Assembly (NCBI GenBank): GCA_037974965.1
Contig: JBBPFI010000001.1
Coordinates: 1,860,001-1,924,000 of the forward strand
Length of the DNA: 64,000 nucleotides
Source of the DNA: Dacryopinax spathularia
Lineage: Eukaryota > Basidiomycota > Dacrymycetes > Dacrymycetales > Dacrymycetaceae
Direction: 5' to 3'
The notes beneath the pieces were generated by a model. That model was not told the DNA's origin and searched no databases. It saw only the letters and a list, made by a program, of their open reading frames with translations. Below are positions 23,711 to 38,795 of the stretch, piece after piece (within the stretch, counting starts at the first letter, position 1; the number at the start of each line of letters is the position of its first letter). A program made the position numbers and the translations under genes.

Positions 23711-26188
23711 CGATTATGGTAGCGACCTAGCTGATTTGGCAGGGATCCGCGTTGTTGGCGGATTGTTGGAGCAGCCGAGGAGTGCGAGAAGCTAGCTGGC
23801 AGGCGAACGGCTGGCGAGTGTACGATTGCGCGTGTACACTAGCGATCCCTTTATACTAGTTTTACGACCTTGAATATTCGGCATGATGGAAGTTTCACGT
23901 CTGTGCCCACAAGGTGGGAGAATACCTACGTATTCCCCGGTATGTCGGTCCCGACCAGGCACCTCGACTTTCCTGCAAGATCGTACATCTCAGGGTATTC
24001 TAGCTCGACATACGAAGCTCTAATTTGCCTCGCTGGAAGCCAGTCACGCGCGGAGAAACAGCTGAAATTATTCGGCGGCTGTAGAAACGACTGGCAACAT
24101 ATCGCGAAGGACAGCAACGAGCAGAAAAGTGCCGTGACCGAGGATCATACACCCAAGAGGCGAAGCGAGACGCCGAGGAACGGACAGGCATCACCCGGCC
24201 CGCGTCTCGTCATCGTCCGGAGAAATACGAGACAGGCACGCATGCGGGGAGCTTATGTCCTGATGGACCGTGCTCAAGCATGCATGTTGTTGCATGTTAC
24301 AGCGTCCCATCCCACGTTCAGAGGTTCATGAAAGGACTTTACGTACGACTCTGAGACAGGTCTGGAAGCTAATAACGACGCCATCGCCGGCGAAATCCTG
24401 CACCGATGGGACAGCGGACCACCGGTCCTGCCCGACAGACGCCGTGCCCTGCTATCTGCGCCACGTCCTACGTGCGTCCGTTCGCATTTCTACTGTGTGC
24501 TCGAGACAACGCGGAAATGCGAAACAGCGAGTGGGATGAGAACGAATCCAACATGTGCGCGTTGGCTGATCGCGGATCATGGGCTCGAACACCGAGGGCA
24601 GGCGTCCTGGATGCGATGCCAAGTCATCAGTTTCTAGATGATATGCATTTCCGCTTCTCCAGTCAGCAATCAATGTAAGTAATGTGACCATGCAATTGGC
24701 GTGCGTATAAGTGTGGGGATCTGTGCGGGCGGAATTGTTGTACTTGTCTGTCAAGCGCCCGTTCCGACGATCTTCCTGTCCGATAGGATGGCGACTAAAT
24801 TTGGAAAGTGTCGTCCCGGTTTGCAGTCCTCGGCTGGCCAGCGAACGCTCGAGAATCTTTCTTTGAGATTCTTTTCTTCTGCACGCATGATCATGAGCTG
24901 GAATTCCCTCACCGCAGCGGTGATGAACTGTTGTTCCTTGCGCATGTCTTGGAAGATGCACACGTCGCGAGATTTTGAAGGCGAGTGAGAACGGTGAAAA
25001 GCTTTGATGGCTGGCCCGGCGGCACGTGCGCCTCCGGCATGTCACGCCGTTCCCGTTCCGGAATCCCACGCCTTTGAAGAGGTGATTATGTCATCCCACT
25101 CAATCTGGAAAGCCGGAGAACGAGTATGGAAGGCGCCCGGCTTCGCGTCAAACACGTCATTTGCCTTTCGTATGCGCAGGTCCAAGCATGCGGGGAGGCT
25201 TTGCATTGGCTGGGAATCATCCTCCGTGATTTATTCTCATCAATCCCAATCTCTTATCCTCCTTTCATCTCCCCCGGTCCTCTGTCCTTCGTTGCCATCC
25301 TATTCCCATTGTCCACAGGCTGTGTTAGCTACCGGTGTTGGTGTCGGTAGTGTTGTTTGGTCGTCCAGCTCCGTAGCAAGTGCAAGATCAAGGTCGGACG
25401 ATTCTCGCCGCGGTATCCGTACCAAAGTTGCGCTATCAGCAACATTCCAGTCGCGCTATCACGTTCCAAAGCCGTGGTTTAGTCTGTATCAGACATCGCA
25501 GCGTGCAACCTCGTTCGGCGAACGGCTTCCAGAAGGGGCATATACCATATTGGCGACCATTTCCTCTGCTATCACTTTGCCCTCCGACCGCGCCATTCCT
25601 CCCTTCACCGCCTTTTCATCTCGCTGGAACGAATCGCGACGGATTCTCTGCCCCTTTCTGGATTACACGCTTCTTTTCCTTCCGCATCGTCGATTGCAGT
25701 ACGAACCGACGAACGTTCCCATCCACGGTCGCAGCTCGCCCCCCAACAAACTCGCAAACCTCCAACCATCGTTGCATAATACGACGTGGTCGTCACCTCA
25801 TAGATAAGTGGTTCGGGGCATTGTCATAGGTATGCACCTGGTGTTCCTCTCCTCCCACTTACCCTGGTTGCTCATCGTCCCTTCCCTCTATCTAGGTCAG
25901 GATTTCCGGTGGCATCGGCACACGGCGTCTGCCATCACGAGTCACCGGGGTGCCGAATTGCGACCTGCCAATAATTCGCCCCATCAACCATTGACGCCGG
26001 AAGCACGGCCCCACCTCCCCCTTGGTTGGTATCGGATTACTCGGTCCTTCTATTCGCAACCCCTGCAGGGGCACCCGTCGTCACTTTGGTGGTGGCCTCG
26101 AGGCCCCGCAGACCAAATCTCATATCGAACATCACATCGTGGGTAACGCCCCAGGCACTCGTTAGCTTGCTGCCCAGGTATTCCCCGA
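23711..26188. other. 2.5-kb stretch without a securely identified gene
   Basis: Between SWC4 and the RhoGEF. Several open frames of 80-270 codons exist on both strands, but they lack recognisable domains. The region right of about 25,250 is CT-rich and includes in-frame sequence with a likely acceptor (cccag before GTATTCCCC at about 26,178), so it may be 5' UTR or early exons of the RhoGEF gene. One minus-strand candidate is listed separately. Confidence 0.35.
24751..25206 (-). CDS. possible two-exon hypothetical gene
   Basis: Weak candidate. Reading the minus strand in one frame gives MQSLPACLDLRIRKANDVFD, then AFQIEWDDIITSSKAWDSG, a stop at about 25,045, and beyond it DMRKEQQFITAAVREFQLM and KERFSSVRWPAEDCKPGR, ending at a stop at 24,751. 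An intron from the gtgaca at about 25,045 to an AG near 24,955 would join them. The composition looks protein-like, unlike the other frames here. No family is recognised, and it could be chance. Confidence 0.25.
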
Positions 26189-29100
26189 ATGGCCCTCGTT
26201 GCACCGCCCTCATCCCGCCTCCCACCGTCGGTCATCCCGCCATCTGCTCGAGGGCCTCTTCAGCCATCCTCCTCAGAGCCTGACCTCTCTCGCATACGCT
26301 CTCCTGCTCTCCCTCTACCTCCTGGAGCAATGGCACCGGTCATCATCTCTCGCGGCCAGCAACCGCTTCAACAGGCGGGTCCAAGACGCCGCATAAGTCT
26401 GAGCAGGCGAGCAAGCGACGAGCAAGGGTCACAATCGTCGAGAGCAATGACCTCATCGAGCTCTATGCCCCCGACAACCAACAACCCGACAACGAGGGTG
26501 AAGGTAGGTGGCCTGCTTCAGCGTTTTCCATCTCTCCGAAGGTCTGGCTCGCGGTCATCGTCGTCTTCGTCTTCGCCATCCGCCACACCGGCACCTGCTC
26601 TCTCCCCGCTACCGACATCACCTCCCTCCAACCCAGCAGGACCACCGCCGATGACGACGTCCGCAAGTCTACCTATTGCTCGACCGTCCCTCACCCACCC
26701 GCCTTCTCCCCACCTTCCGGTGCCTCCACCGTCGGCTTGGTCGGGAGAGTACGTCCTGCCTCTACCTTCCCCTGTGTCACCCCTCACAATATCTCCGCTC
26801 TCTACCAGCCCCCTCTCAGTGTCCCCGCCCACCTCGCCCAGGCGATCGCACTCGTCGCCCTCAACTGCAACCGTTGCAAACCCCCACATGACTCCTTCAG
26901 CACGGCAAGAAGGCGCCGAGCATGCCACGCCGAAGCTTTCGGCCCAGAAGCGGGCGCAAACGATGCCGCTCCTGCCGCGAACGCATACAAAGCGCTTCTA
27001 CGGCCTTATGGAGATCATTGAGACAGAGAGGAACTACGTGCGGGACTTGGCATTGCTAGTTGAGGTACGTCCCGCCACTCCTCGCTTGTATTTCCAAATA
27101 AAGGCTCAATGTATGCGCCCAGGTCTACCTTCCTGCCCTTCATGCGCTTGACGCGGGTTTGTACCCCTTGATCACTCGCAATCTTCCTGCACTGCATACT
27201 GCTCACGTCAACTTTCTTCGAGAGCTAGAAGGCGCCTTACGGTCTGCTGGATTGCCGTTAAGCACGGAGCCGGAGGATCTGCTTGCGTTGGATTATTCGA
27301 CAGATGAGGAGCCAGGTCGAGTAGCAAGAGCAGTGGCGAGGATGAGTCGGGCGTTCTTCCTTTCGGTGAGTATACCTACATCAGGTGCATTCCATGCATA
27401 GCTGACTATATGCGCATAGACCGATGTATGGAGTCTCTACGACGAGTATTGCGCACAGCATACACTCGCCATGAATGCGCTTAACAAGCTATCCACCCGC
27501 ATGGGCGCGGAGTGGAAAGCTTTCGAGCGCAGATGCATGAAGCTCGCTGGGTCGGATACGGCTTCGTCAAGAGTATCGATGGATCTCAACTCTCGACCGC
27601 CCAGCCCGACTCTTACCGGCGAGGGTGATCGGGAACGAGGCCGACCGCCGCAGAAGCAACCCAGTTTGCACGATCTGCTGATCGGGCCGGTGCAGCGGAT
27701 ATGTCGTTATCCGCTTCTACTGGCAAAGCTGCTCCCTCCGGAACTCCGACAACATCCTCACTTGCCGCACGGTCATCACGGTCATCATGAGGAGATTGGA
27801 GTCAAGGAGTTACGAGCGGCTTACTCGGTCATGCGCGAAATCGTATCTCGTGTCGATGAAGCCCGCGAGCAGCACGAGCGGGAACTGCGTGGCCAGCGGA
27901 TTGCCGCCCGTGTGGAAGGTCCGCAGATCACGGAACATCTGATGCTGTCGCTCGGCCCGCCGCTCCTGGTCGGTGCTCTCGATGTGCTCGTCCTCCCTCG
28001 GACGATCTCGGGACCAGCAAACAGCCCGCATGCCAGTTCGGTGGCATCAAGCACGGTCGTATCGCCGATCAACCCTACGGCCAATACTGCAGCACCGGGG
28101 ATGACTGCATCGGGTTCGATGACTGCCAACCTGCCAAGCAAGGTCCGATATCTGGGCGCTTTCCTCTATGCGGGGTGTCTTCTCCTGGTCAAGCCAAAGA
28201 AGGGCAACGTGTACGAGGCGCGACACTGGCTCGAACTGGCAAACTGCCGGATGGTAGAGCCCAGTCCAGATGATCGTACGTCCATTTCTCGAGGGATTGC
28301 GCGGTTGTTTGCTGACCGTTTGTCGCACAGCTCCCTTGCTCAACTCTTTCTGCGTGACAAAGGATGACAAGAACTTCTACTTTGCGGCTTCTTGCCCGCA
28401 GGAAAAGGCTGTCTGGCTACCTGCGATTAGTCAAGCAATCGCGCAAGAGCACGCAGTGAGCGGAAGCCCCCTCTCGAGCATTGCCCACATGCCAGACGAC
28501 GACGACATTGTAACTCCCGTCCTTATGCAGCCACCCGTGATGCTTCCTGGCTCGCATTCCTCATCTGCTTCCTCAAGTGGTCCTACATCCCCTATTTCCT
28601 TCCCTCCCCTTGCTGGCGCTCTCGTCCTCCGCCGCCCGACTCCGCAACAGCGACAAGTCGTAGACCGCTGCCTGGCTGACGTGTACTCCGAGTCATGCCT
28701 ATCAGCCCGAGCTGGTGCTGTACTCTTCCCCGACTCTGGCCTCGCAGCAACGACCGGATTCAGCCGAATCATGCACCGCGACAGCTTGCTTTCCACCGCA
28801 TCAGGCAGCGACAGAGAGAACTCGCCCGCGCCTACGGAAAAGAAACGGAGACGGATGTCGGCCCGATCTTTCACCGCTTTCAGCGCCGAGACGTTCACTA
28901 ACGAGGACTCCGCACTCACGTCTGTTCCGGAAGACGCGCAGGACGAAGATGCGCCCACGATCACTCATCGGCGGCAGCGGACGTACAGCTACACGATGAA
29001 CAGCGTCAGGGACGCACTGCATGTGGGCCGTACAAGACCGGCAAGCATGCAGAATATCCCGCAGCTACAGACTTCTACGCTGCCGAGCGATGATCAGGCT

Positions 29101-29703
29101 CGGACCACTTCCACATCCCGTCCCGGACTCAGCCGCAGTTCGTCGATCATGTCGCCTTTGGCTTTCCTGGCTGCGAGGCAGAGGACTCGAAGTGCCCCGG
29201 TGTCGCCGTCTGATGGCCCGGCTCCTCCTTCTCCCGTGAACAATCGGCCCCCTCCTGTAGATACGACGCCTATTTCGACGTCGACCGATCCCTCGCCAAA
29301 CTCCGACCTGAACTCAGCCATTGAGTTCAGCGCTACCGGCCGCTACAGGGACCGGCTGGAGTCTTTCCCCGGGTCAACCGAAGGCGGGAGTCATGAAGGC
29401 GTTCTGTCCGACGGTGGGACGGACCAAGACCCAAGCGCCTCTGAGGAAAGTGCGCTAGCCCCGCCCTCACCACCAGAGGTCGTCCACACAGTCCATGTTC
29501 GCGTGCCGAGCAGCGAATTCGACCCGAGCCTGCTTACGGCGAAGGTGCAGACAACGGACTTGCAGAAGCTCAACCCTCAATATGGGAAGAAGCCGGCCGC
29601 CCCGACTCCTACACCCACCTCTTCTGCTCCGTCGACACTGCGCCGGAAAAATACGGGTAGCTTCTTCTCGAAGCTCAACCCCTTTACACCTCTTACCCAG
29701 TAG
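26189..29703 (+). CDS. Rho guanine-nucleotide exchange factor (DH-PH protein)
   Basis: Activates a Rho/Cdc42-type GTPase and so acts on polarity and actin. Exons 26189-27064, 27123-27365, 27420-28275 and 28331-29703 join to 1115 residues from this start. The first 270 residues are Ser/Pro-rich and disordered. The DH domain runs from about residue 270 to 545: KRFYGLMEIIETERNYVRDL, VYLPALHALDAGLYPL, then SLHDLLIGPVQRICRYPLLL, the signature DH helix. A PH-like domain follows at about 570-740 (HLMLSLGPPLLVGALDVLVL, KVRYLGAFLYAGCLLLV, then CVTKDDKNFYFAASCPQEKA). The C-terminal 350 residues are disordered and end KLNPFTPLTQ. The frame stays open upstream of 26189 to a possible splice acceptor, so the true start may lie further left. 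The Ser/Pro tails suggest phospho-regulation (inference). Confidence 0.88.
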
Positions 29704-30232
29704 ATTCTCTGCACCCTCTTTCCGTCTTCATTGTGTCCCGTCAAGTGGTGCTGAAGTCTCTCCTCTCCTGGCCCCATCGACCCGCCTGGTCTTGATGCTT
29801 CTTGCCGGCTCGTATTATTCATTATCCCATACCCGCGCCTCGGCGCACTTCATGTGTATCCTGCTCCTGCTCAGTCTCACTTCATGCAATTATTGTATTG
29901 GTAATTAGGTTACACCTCCACACGCCCGTTCGACACGCGCAAAAACAGAATGTATTTGTCTCTTACAGCATATATCTTCACTTCACTTCAACCTTACGTA
30001 TGCCGTTCGTGTATCATACCACATCCTTAATTACATGACGGTTATCTGTTTTTCGGGCTGTGGTGCTTTGCCTCCCGGCTATATTCGTTCTCAGATATGC
30101 TGGTATTGTGTATGCCTACGACATCAATATCTACAGTACCGGGAGGACAGGCTAAAAGAGCGAGAAAGAAACATTGCGCAGAATGCAAGCGAAGCATGCT
30201 ATTGTTGTAAGACCTCATCACGAATCTGATGG
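29704..30232. other. intergenic region between convergent genes
   Basis: About 530 bp between the RhoGEF stop and the stop of the F-box-like gene on the other strand. AT-richer than its surroundings. It should hold both polyadenylation regions. No gene seen. Confidence 0.4.
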
Positions 30233-32448
30233 TCAGAAGTCGTACTCCGCAGCCGTGGCGTTCTCCTCTCGAGCGCTAGCCACCGTCGAGTAGGCAGCGT
30301 AGGGAAGATCGCTTGCGGACAGCTCGGTATACTCCGAAGTGGGCGTGTCGCCATGCGTCGGGGACGGAGCGCAGGGGATTTCCACAAGTTGAGCAGAGTC
30401 ATCGTACAACGTGTCATCAGTCGCCTCTTCTTTGATACGCCGAGTAAAGGTGAACGGCTTGGAAAGCCTGACGTTGTCGCCATCGGTATCTTCGTTTCTA
30501 CGAGCAAGAGCGTAGGGAGGATCGGTCGCTTCTCCGTTTCTACGACTCCTCAAGCGCATCACAGACCGACGAACGTATTCCTTCTTCGGCCTCCTGTGCA
30601 AGGACTCTTGGATCTGGTAGTGGAGCGCCAATTCCTGCCCGATGAATTGTTGACGAAGCAAAGACAGTGTTTCGGCTTCCGGGAAGTTGAATGTTATCCG
30701 CATATCGTAGAGAGCGGCTTGTGCTTTGTTGTCGATGCCGGCAGCCAACACTCGGTCAAGCTTTGGGAAGATAGCATATATGAAGGCTTTGGCACACGGG
30801 CCATCTGAGCAAGTGATGCTTTCGGCGGCGAGATACTCTAGTTGCGGCACGACGTGGGCTGGATCAGAAAAGAGGCATCTGGGGAAGTCCAGTGAGAAGG
30901 GTACGTGCAGATAGCGGACCGAGCGACATCGGGTGAGATACCGGCAGAATTCGCTTATGGGAAGTACCAGTCGACTTTCGTTCTTGCCCAAGATATCGTC
31001 GCCGGCGTCAATGAGCAAGGCCTCCAGGCCCGTGAACTCCGCGGTGAGCATATCGAAGGTTATTTCTGAAAACGCTGCCATGTTGGAAGTGATCGACACG
31101 CATTTGAGGTTTTGGAAGTTGGAGAAGCTGGCGAAGGAATACCACTTCGACGGGTACAGGGCGAAGTGAAGATACTGTAAAGATTCGTCCCACCCCTTCT
31201 TACGCATTTCACGGCCCATGTCCGGAATCCATTCTGCATCCTCGATGAGGATTGAAAACGCTTGTAGAGTCTTCGATGATATTCGTTTCAGGAGGAGGCT
31301 GGGATTTGTTTCTGGGCTGGAGATGGAGAGGCGCTTCAGGGCTGGGAAAGCAACCGACATATCGGCAGGCAAGAGGTCTTTTTTCTTCTCGGGTAGAGTA
31401 GTCTGTATATTCAGTGACTCCAGCTTCGGTAACTCGGCGATGGAAGAGAGAAAATCTTCGACGTCTAGCGTAGGCCGAAGGTCAACCTTTCTCAGCGTAC
31501 GGAGCGAAGGTAGCAACGAGGTGACTGCATCAATCACAGCTTCTTTAGGACCGTCATCGCATGCAACTGAGAGGTATTCCACGCGTCGACATGTGTTCAC
31601 CAGTTCCAGCATGCTTCCCAGCCCAGCGGTAGGACGGGTTGCCCATGGTTCTTGAGGGAACCTCGCGGACAGCTGCCCGCCTGGGAGGCAGAGACAGAGG
31701 TGGGAAATGCGAGTAAAATCCAGATGTTCTTTGAGGAGCATTGCACACGACTCTCGAAAGTAGCTCTGCGCTTCGGTTACTCGAGCCAATCTGAGCTCCA
31801 GAGCAAGATGTGAGACACATTCGAACATGCGCGTTGATCCTGAGTAATGCTGGAGGATCGTGGCAGCCACAAGCGGTTGGTTTCCCGACGTCCTGCGATA
31901 TTGTTCTCCGATATATAACCGACGTATATGCGGCATATAATATTCCAATCGAGCGAAATCTTCTGGGGCCGGCGACCGAGAAGGAACAAATGCTTCCTGT
32001 CACGCAGAATTCGATGAGACACTATCAACAAAGTACGATTACTACTTACTCCATCTTTTTCCATGTGTACGGAAAGGTCGGCGGGAAAGAGGTAGCAGAG
32101 AGCATGGAAGGGAAGCCATTCCGACCAAATCAGGGGAAGTGCGAGCTCCCAGGCTTGCTTACAGGTTAGCCCGATATGTAATCGGTCTGTGATGTTTAGG
32201 ACATCCGATCTGAGGACATTGATGAGCAGCTCCTTCGTTGCCGGCCGATTCATCTCCAAGCCAGTAAAAGTGGGAGAAAGATGGACGGATGCTGGCGCTG
32301 TGTTGAGTCTGGAGATGAAGATGGCCGATGGTTCGAGAGGAAGGAAGGCGACACGAGTCGGGCTTTCAATTTCGTTGATCTTCGCGCGCGGATGCATCTC
32401 CAAGGCGGTATCAGTCGCAAACTCAAAGGCGGTGACTCCTTGTATCAC
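30233..32448 (-). CDS. F-box/leucine-rich-repeat-like protein
   Basis: Two exons, 32448-32050 and 31996-30233, join in frame (MEKDG then EAFVPSRSPAPEDF) to about 720 residues. The start is ambiguous: Met at 32448, 32397 or 32253. The last, MNRPATKELLINVLRSDV, begins an F-box-like helix (DRLHIGLTCKQAWELALPLI). The rest resembles the LRR-type F-box proteins that are abundant in Agaricomycetes: ECVSHLALELRLARVT, LLPSLRTLRKVDLRPTLDVE, ELPKLESLNIQTTLPE, AFPALKRLSIS. The C-terminus is acidic. It could act as a substrate adaptor of an SCF ubiquitin ligase, but the F-box is degenerate and no partner is suggested by context. Confidence 0.62.
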
Positions 32449-32504
32449 ATACGAACGAATTACATGCTACCTACTGTTGTTGTACATGATTAATCGCTGT
32501 AGCT

Positions 32505-34738
<2,234 letters not shown>

Positions 34739-34966
34739 GGTGATACTTGCTGGTGGTATACAGTTGCAGGGGAATTCGCGTGGGACCGTGGAAAGCGCAA
34801 TGTGCAGAAGCAAGGAAGCAGGGACGACTGTAATGAGGACGCGTCCGAGCTCTCGTCACCTGACTTGCTTAATTACATAAGAGTACTGCATCGCCACCAC
34901 TTTCACGCGCTGGGTAAAGGCCAAAAAGTTAGGCGGGATGGGCGCCTACGAACTCATTTATCGACG

Positions 34967-37043
34967 ATGGACCACCTCAGCAGAAAACGGAAGTCCTACG
35001 CCGGACGTGATGCTCTACTATACACGACCGTCGGAAGTCGAAAAGACCTCGAACTGGAATCCGCAAGCTCCAGCGCCGAGGAAGACGGTTCGGACCCGGC
35101 GGTCCCGTCCGATGAGGATGAGAATGACGAGGAGGAGGGAAGGGAGGGGGAAGAGAGTAGCGATGATGCCGAGGGTGATTTGGAGGGATCCGACGACATT
35201 GGAGAGAACGGACAGCCCCACTCAGACCAAGAAAGCAGAGAATCATGGTCTCCTCCAACTGCAGCGGTCCCAACCCACGGCTCTCGAATACCGCAACATG
35301 CGCTCACTGCGAAGGCGCCGCCTTCTGCACCGTTGCCTTCAACCTTCGAGTCGCTGGGAGTCTCTGCTGCGCTGATTCGAGCACTGAATGCTATGTCGAT
35401 CAAGAAACCGACGGAGATCCAGTCGGCATGCGTTCCTCCTCTGCTGAGAGGTACGTTTCCGCTTTTGGCAAACCATACATCTCCAGACTGACTGGGGATC
35501 TTAGGCGAGGATGTCATCGGCAATGCGAAAACCGGTTCAGGGAAGACCATCGCTTTCGCACTTCCCATTCTCCACCAACTCTCGCTCGATCCATATGGCA
35601 TCTTCGCGCTCGTTCTCACACCCACACGGTGCGCTTTCCCAATTTCCAGTCATTTGAAGGACTTGCGCTGATTCTAGTATAGAGAGCTTGCCTTCCAAAT
35701 AGCCGATCAGTTCGCTGTCCTTGGCGCACCACTCAATGCTCGAACGGCTGTTGTCGTGGGTGGCATGGATATGATGGCTCAGGCAGCCGAGCTGCGTTCG
35801 CGACCGCATATTGTGGTTGCTACGCCCGGTCGATTGGTTGACCTCATGCGAAGTGGAAGCGGGGAGTGGTCGTTGGGGCGGATACGCTTCCTGGTATGTG
35901 AAGCTTTCCGCTTTCCACAACACTGGCTCATATTTCCTAAGGTTCTTGATGAAGCTGATCGTCTCCTGACACCGACATTCGCACCCGATCTTGCGGAACT
36001 GTTCGCAGCCATGCCCTCGGAACGCCAAACCGGACTCTTTACGGCAACGCTAACCCCCGCAATCGAGGCTCTGGCAGAAGCAAAGCCCCGACCAGGCAAG
36101 AAAAAGCCGTTCATCCACAGGGTCGTGTCAGAGTAAGTCTAAACCCTGATTATGGCATAATTTTGGTCGCCCTGACATTAAACGTTCAGTACCGAGACTG
36201 TCGAAACCCTGAAGCAGCACTATCTGCTCTGCCCGCCACACGTTCGCGAACTCTATCTGTACTACCTGCTCTGCAATCCACCAGAGTCCATCTTGCATCT
36301 CAGACGCGAGCCACCACCAGCGAAGGGGTCGAAGCGTTCTTCCAAGAAGTCCAAGAAGGCTGCGCAGGAAGATGATGTTCCGATTCCCCCTCCACCAACC
36401 ATCATATTCGTCACACATCCACGGACCGCGGCAAGACTGACACTAATGCTCCAACAATTATCGTTACCAACAACATCACTTCATTCCCATCTCACCCAAC
36501 GGCAGCGACTAACTTCCTTGGGATTATTCCGATCACGTACTATACCCATATTAATAGCGACCGACGTCGCCAGCAGAGGTCTCGATATCGAGGATGTGGC
36601 GCTTGTTATCAATTGGGATATGCCTGGGGAAGGGCACGAGGAAGAATACGTGCATCGGGTGGGCCGCACCGCGCGTGCCGGAAGAGGGGGTGTTGCAGTC
36701 AGTTTTGTAGCGGGCGACGAAGACGGGGGGGCGGTGAGACGCGTAGAAGCAAGAATCAGTGCGTCTATTTCATCCTTTTTGTCGCCGTCGATCGGACGTG
36801 CCTGACAGATCGACGGGTTTTAGAGACACAGCTGTCAGAACTGGTTCTTCCGGAGGAAAAGGTGCTAGAGCATCTCAACCTCGTATCAACCGCCAAACGA
36901 TTAGCCAATATGGTAAGAGCCCGTTTACCTTCTTCGTCTACATTCCAGTCAAGTTCATTATCGTACAGGAGCTGCACGATTCCAAGTTTGGTGAGCGCGA
37001 AGCGATTCGGAGGAAGAAACGGGCGCGACTTGAGAAAGTCTAG
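34967..37043 (+). CDS. DBP8: ATP-dependent RNA helicase DBP8 (DDX49 family)
   Basis: DEAD-box helicase of small-subunit ribosome biogenesis in the nucleolus. Seven exons (34967-35450, 35505-35628, 35683-35893, 35942-36132, 36190-36758, 36824-36912, 36969-37043) join to 580 residues. An acidic N-terminus precedes the core: Q-motif [25 protein letters not shown] region, Walker [39 protein letters not shown] (DEAD), motif III TAT instead of the usual [23 protein letters not shown] and [13 protein letters not shown]. The C-terminus KKRARLEK is basic. The order and length fit Dbp8/DDX49 better than Drs1 or Rrp3 because both flanks of the core are short, but this choice is by resemblance only. Confidence 0.85.
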
Positions 37044-38795
37044 ACCTCGATCCCCTGGCCCAGCTGTCTCGCATGCGGTTGTTACTATTATTCATGGGGT
37101 TGTTCTGGGGTTGTGTAGGTATAATGAAGAGCCTATTCCCGCGAGAAGACGTAAATCCGAAAATTGGCCTCAGGATTTGCCAGCTGAGAATCGAGGAACG
37201 CAGAAGTTGTGGTGGCGGCCGCGCGACGGTGCGGAGCGGCGTGGCGACCGGAAGTTTATTCGACAGACGTCATAACACGCGTACGAGAAGCCTACATATG
37301 ACTGGCCAGTTGGGGCACGGCCGGAGAGGTCGGCACTCCGAATTCGTGCCTTTCCGGGTTTCAGCTTTACCAGTTCTTGATGGCGATGTGCATGTGCGTG
37401 GCGCATTGCCATAGCAAGCAATTCTTGCGACGAGTCTGGACTACCGATTCACGCCATCAGTTTACCAGCCCCGTCTCACACGGTGGTCATTCGCCGACGG
37501 CCAAAACAAGTCGCAATGGTGTCGATGGACCTCCGGAAACTGTAGATTCAGAACGCACCCTTTTCGTCATCATCTGAAACGAGTCATGAGGTCGACAAGG
37601 CGCCGACTACAGGCCGTGGGACGATTGCAAGTAGAGATAAATGCAAAGGACACGTTGTAAAGGCGTGCTATCACCGTCTGGCTGGGGCCAACGCATGCGC
37701 AGCCTCTGGAGACTCGTCATAGACGTCTGTTAGCGAGAAGGGTCCATTTTTGATGGAGTGGGGCTGCATAGCCTTTCACACGTTGTCCCTGAATGCTCCA
37801 GGTCCCCAGACGCGTACAAAGTCACTTCAGCAGGTTTATGATCCGGGGGTCCCAAGGCCAAGACAGCGTAGGATGGTGGTGGACTTGGGGACGTTGGGTG
37901 GGCAGGTCGTCATCGGTCATGAGACCCCCGGTTGACAGCCGGGAATGCGGCAAAGGTCCCGGCAAGGACCGCTTGTTCGCGCAGTTTGGCCCCTTCTGGG
38001 CGGGCCATCATCGTAGACCACGTTTCGACCTTGAATTGGGCGATTCAGGCTCGGGGCTTCGGTACCCCTACCCGCTTGTGATTTTGGCGTGTGAGCGTTG
38101 GAGTCAAAGTCAAAGGGGATGATAATCAGAGACAGGTTAGTACTGCGAAAAGAAGTGAAGAGCCGGTGTGGTGCCTGCCCAGCACGGACAAAAGAGTCGA
38201 CAACGGGGCGAAGCTGCAAAGGGGAAGGCGGCGGTCTCTGGTTTATTTCGCTTGGGCCAATCTTGTTCCCGTCCTGTCCGTCCATCATCCGGGGTGTTCC
38301 TAACACCACGAATATTCTTTCACCGACCGCCGCTGGCCTTCCCCATTCCCACCCTTCTTAGCCCGGCCCAATCCTTAACCTTTCATCCATACGCCTCCTC
38401 TCTCCCCTCCCATCACCTTCCTCCCCCCCATCGTCGCGGTGTCACCACCCAGACAACTCAGATCGTACCGCCCTTACCCCGATCACGACCCGCCTCTGCC
38501 TTGCCAGCAGATTCCATCCGCAAGGCTGTTACCATTCCCACTGCAGAGTCCAGTGCTCATCCGCCTGCTCTCCGTCTGTCCTTTGTCCGATTGAACGAAG
38601 CCTCTTTCCGCAACCCTGTAACCCTGTTCCCTGCCTACTCTCTGGCCCCGGGCGATCTTCCTCGACCTTCCGACTTCCAATTCCCCCGTCTGCCACGCGA
38701 CCGAAGCCGGCTATCCCCGCCTGCTATGTCCCAGTTAGCTTCTGTGAGTTTTGACCGTCCTGCTCCTCCTCCCCAACGTAGCGCTAACCACCATC
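37044..38795. other. 1.75-kb intergenic region
   Basis: Between DBP8 and the BTB gene. The left part has no coding character. The right part (about 38,280-38,795) is strongly pyrimidine-rich (cctcctctctcccctcccatc), as in promoters and 5' leaders of highly expressed fungal genes, and is probably the leader of the BTB gene. An 800-bp open frame from 38168 overlaps it in another frame without any motif. I see no RNA gene. Confidence 0.35.

Noticed and set aside
24452-25069. 205-codon frame on the minus strand
   Set aside because: The composition (Arg/His/Cys/Thr-rich, no motif) looks random; another frame of the same strand is more protein-like.
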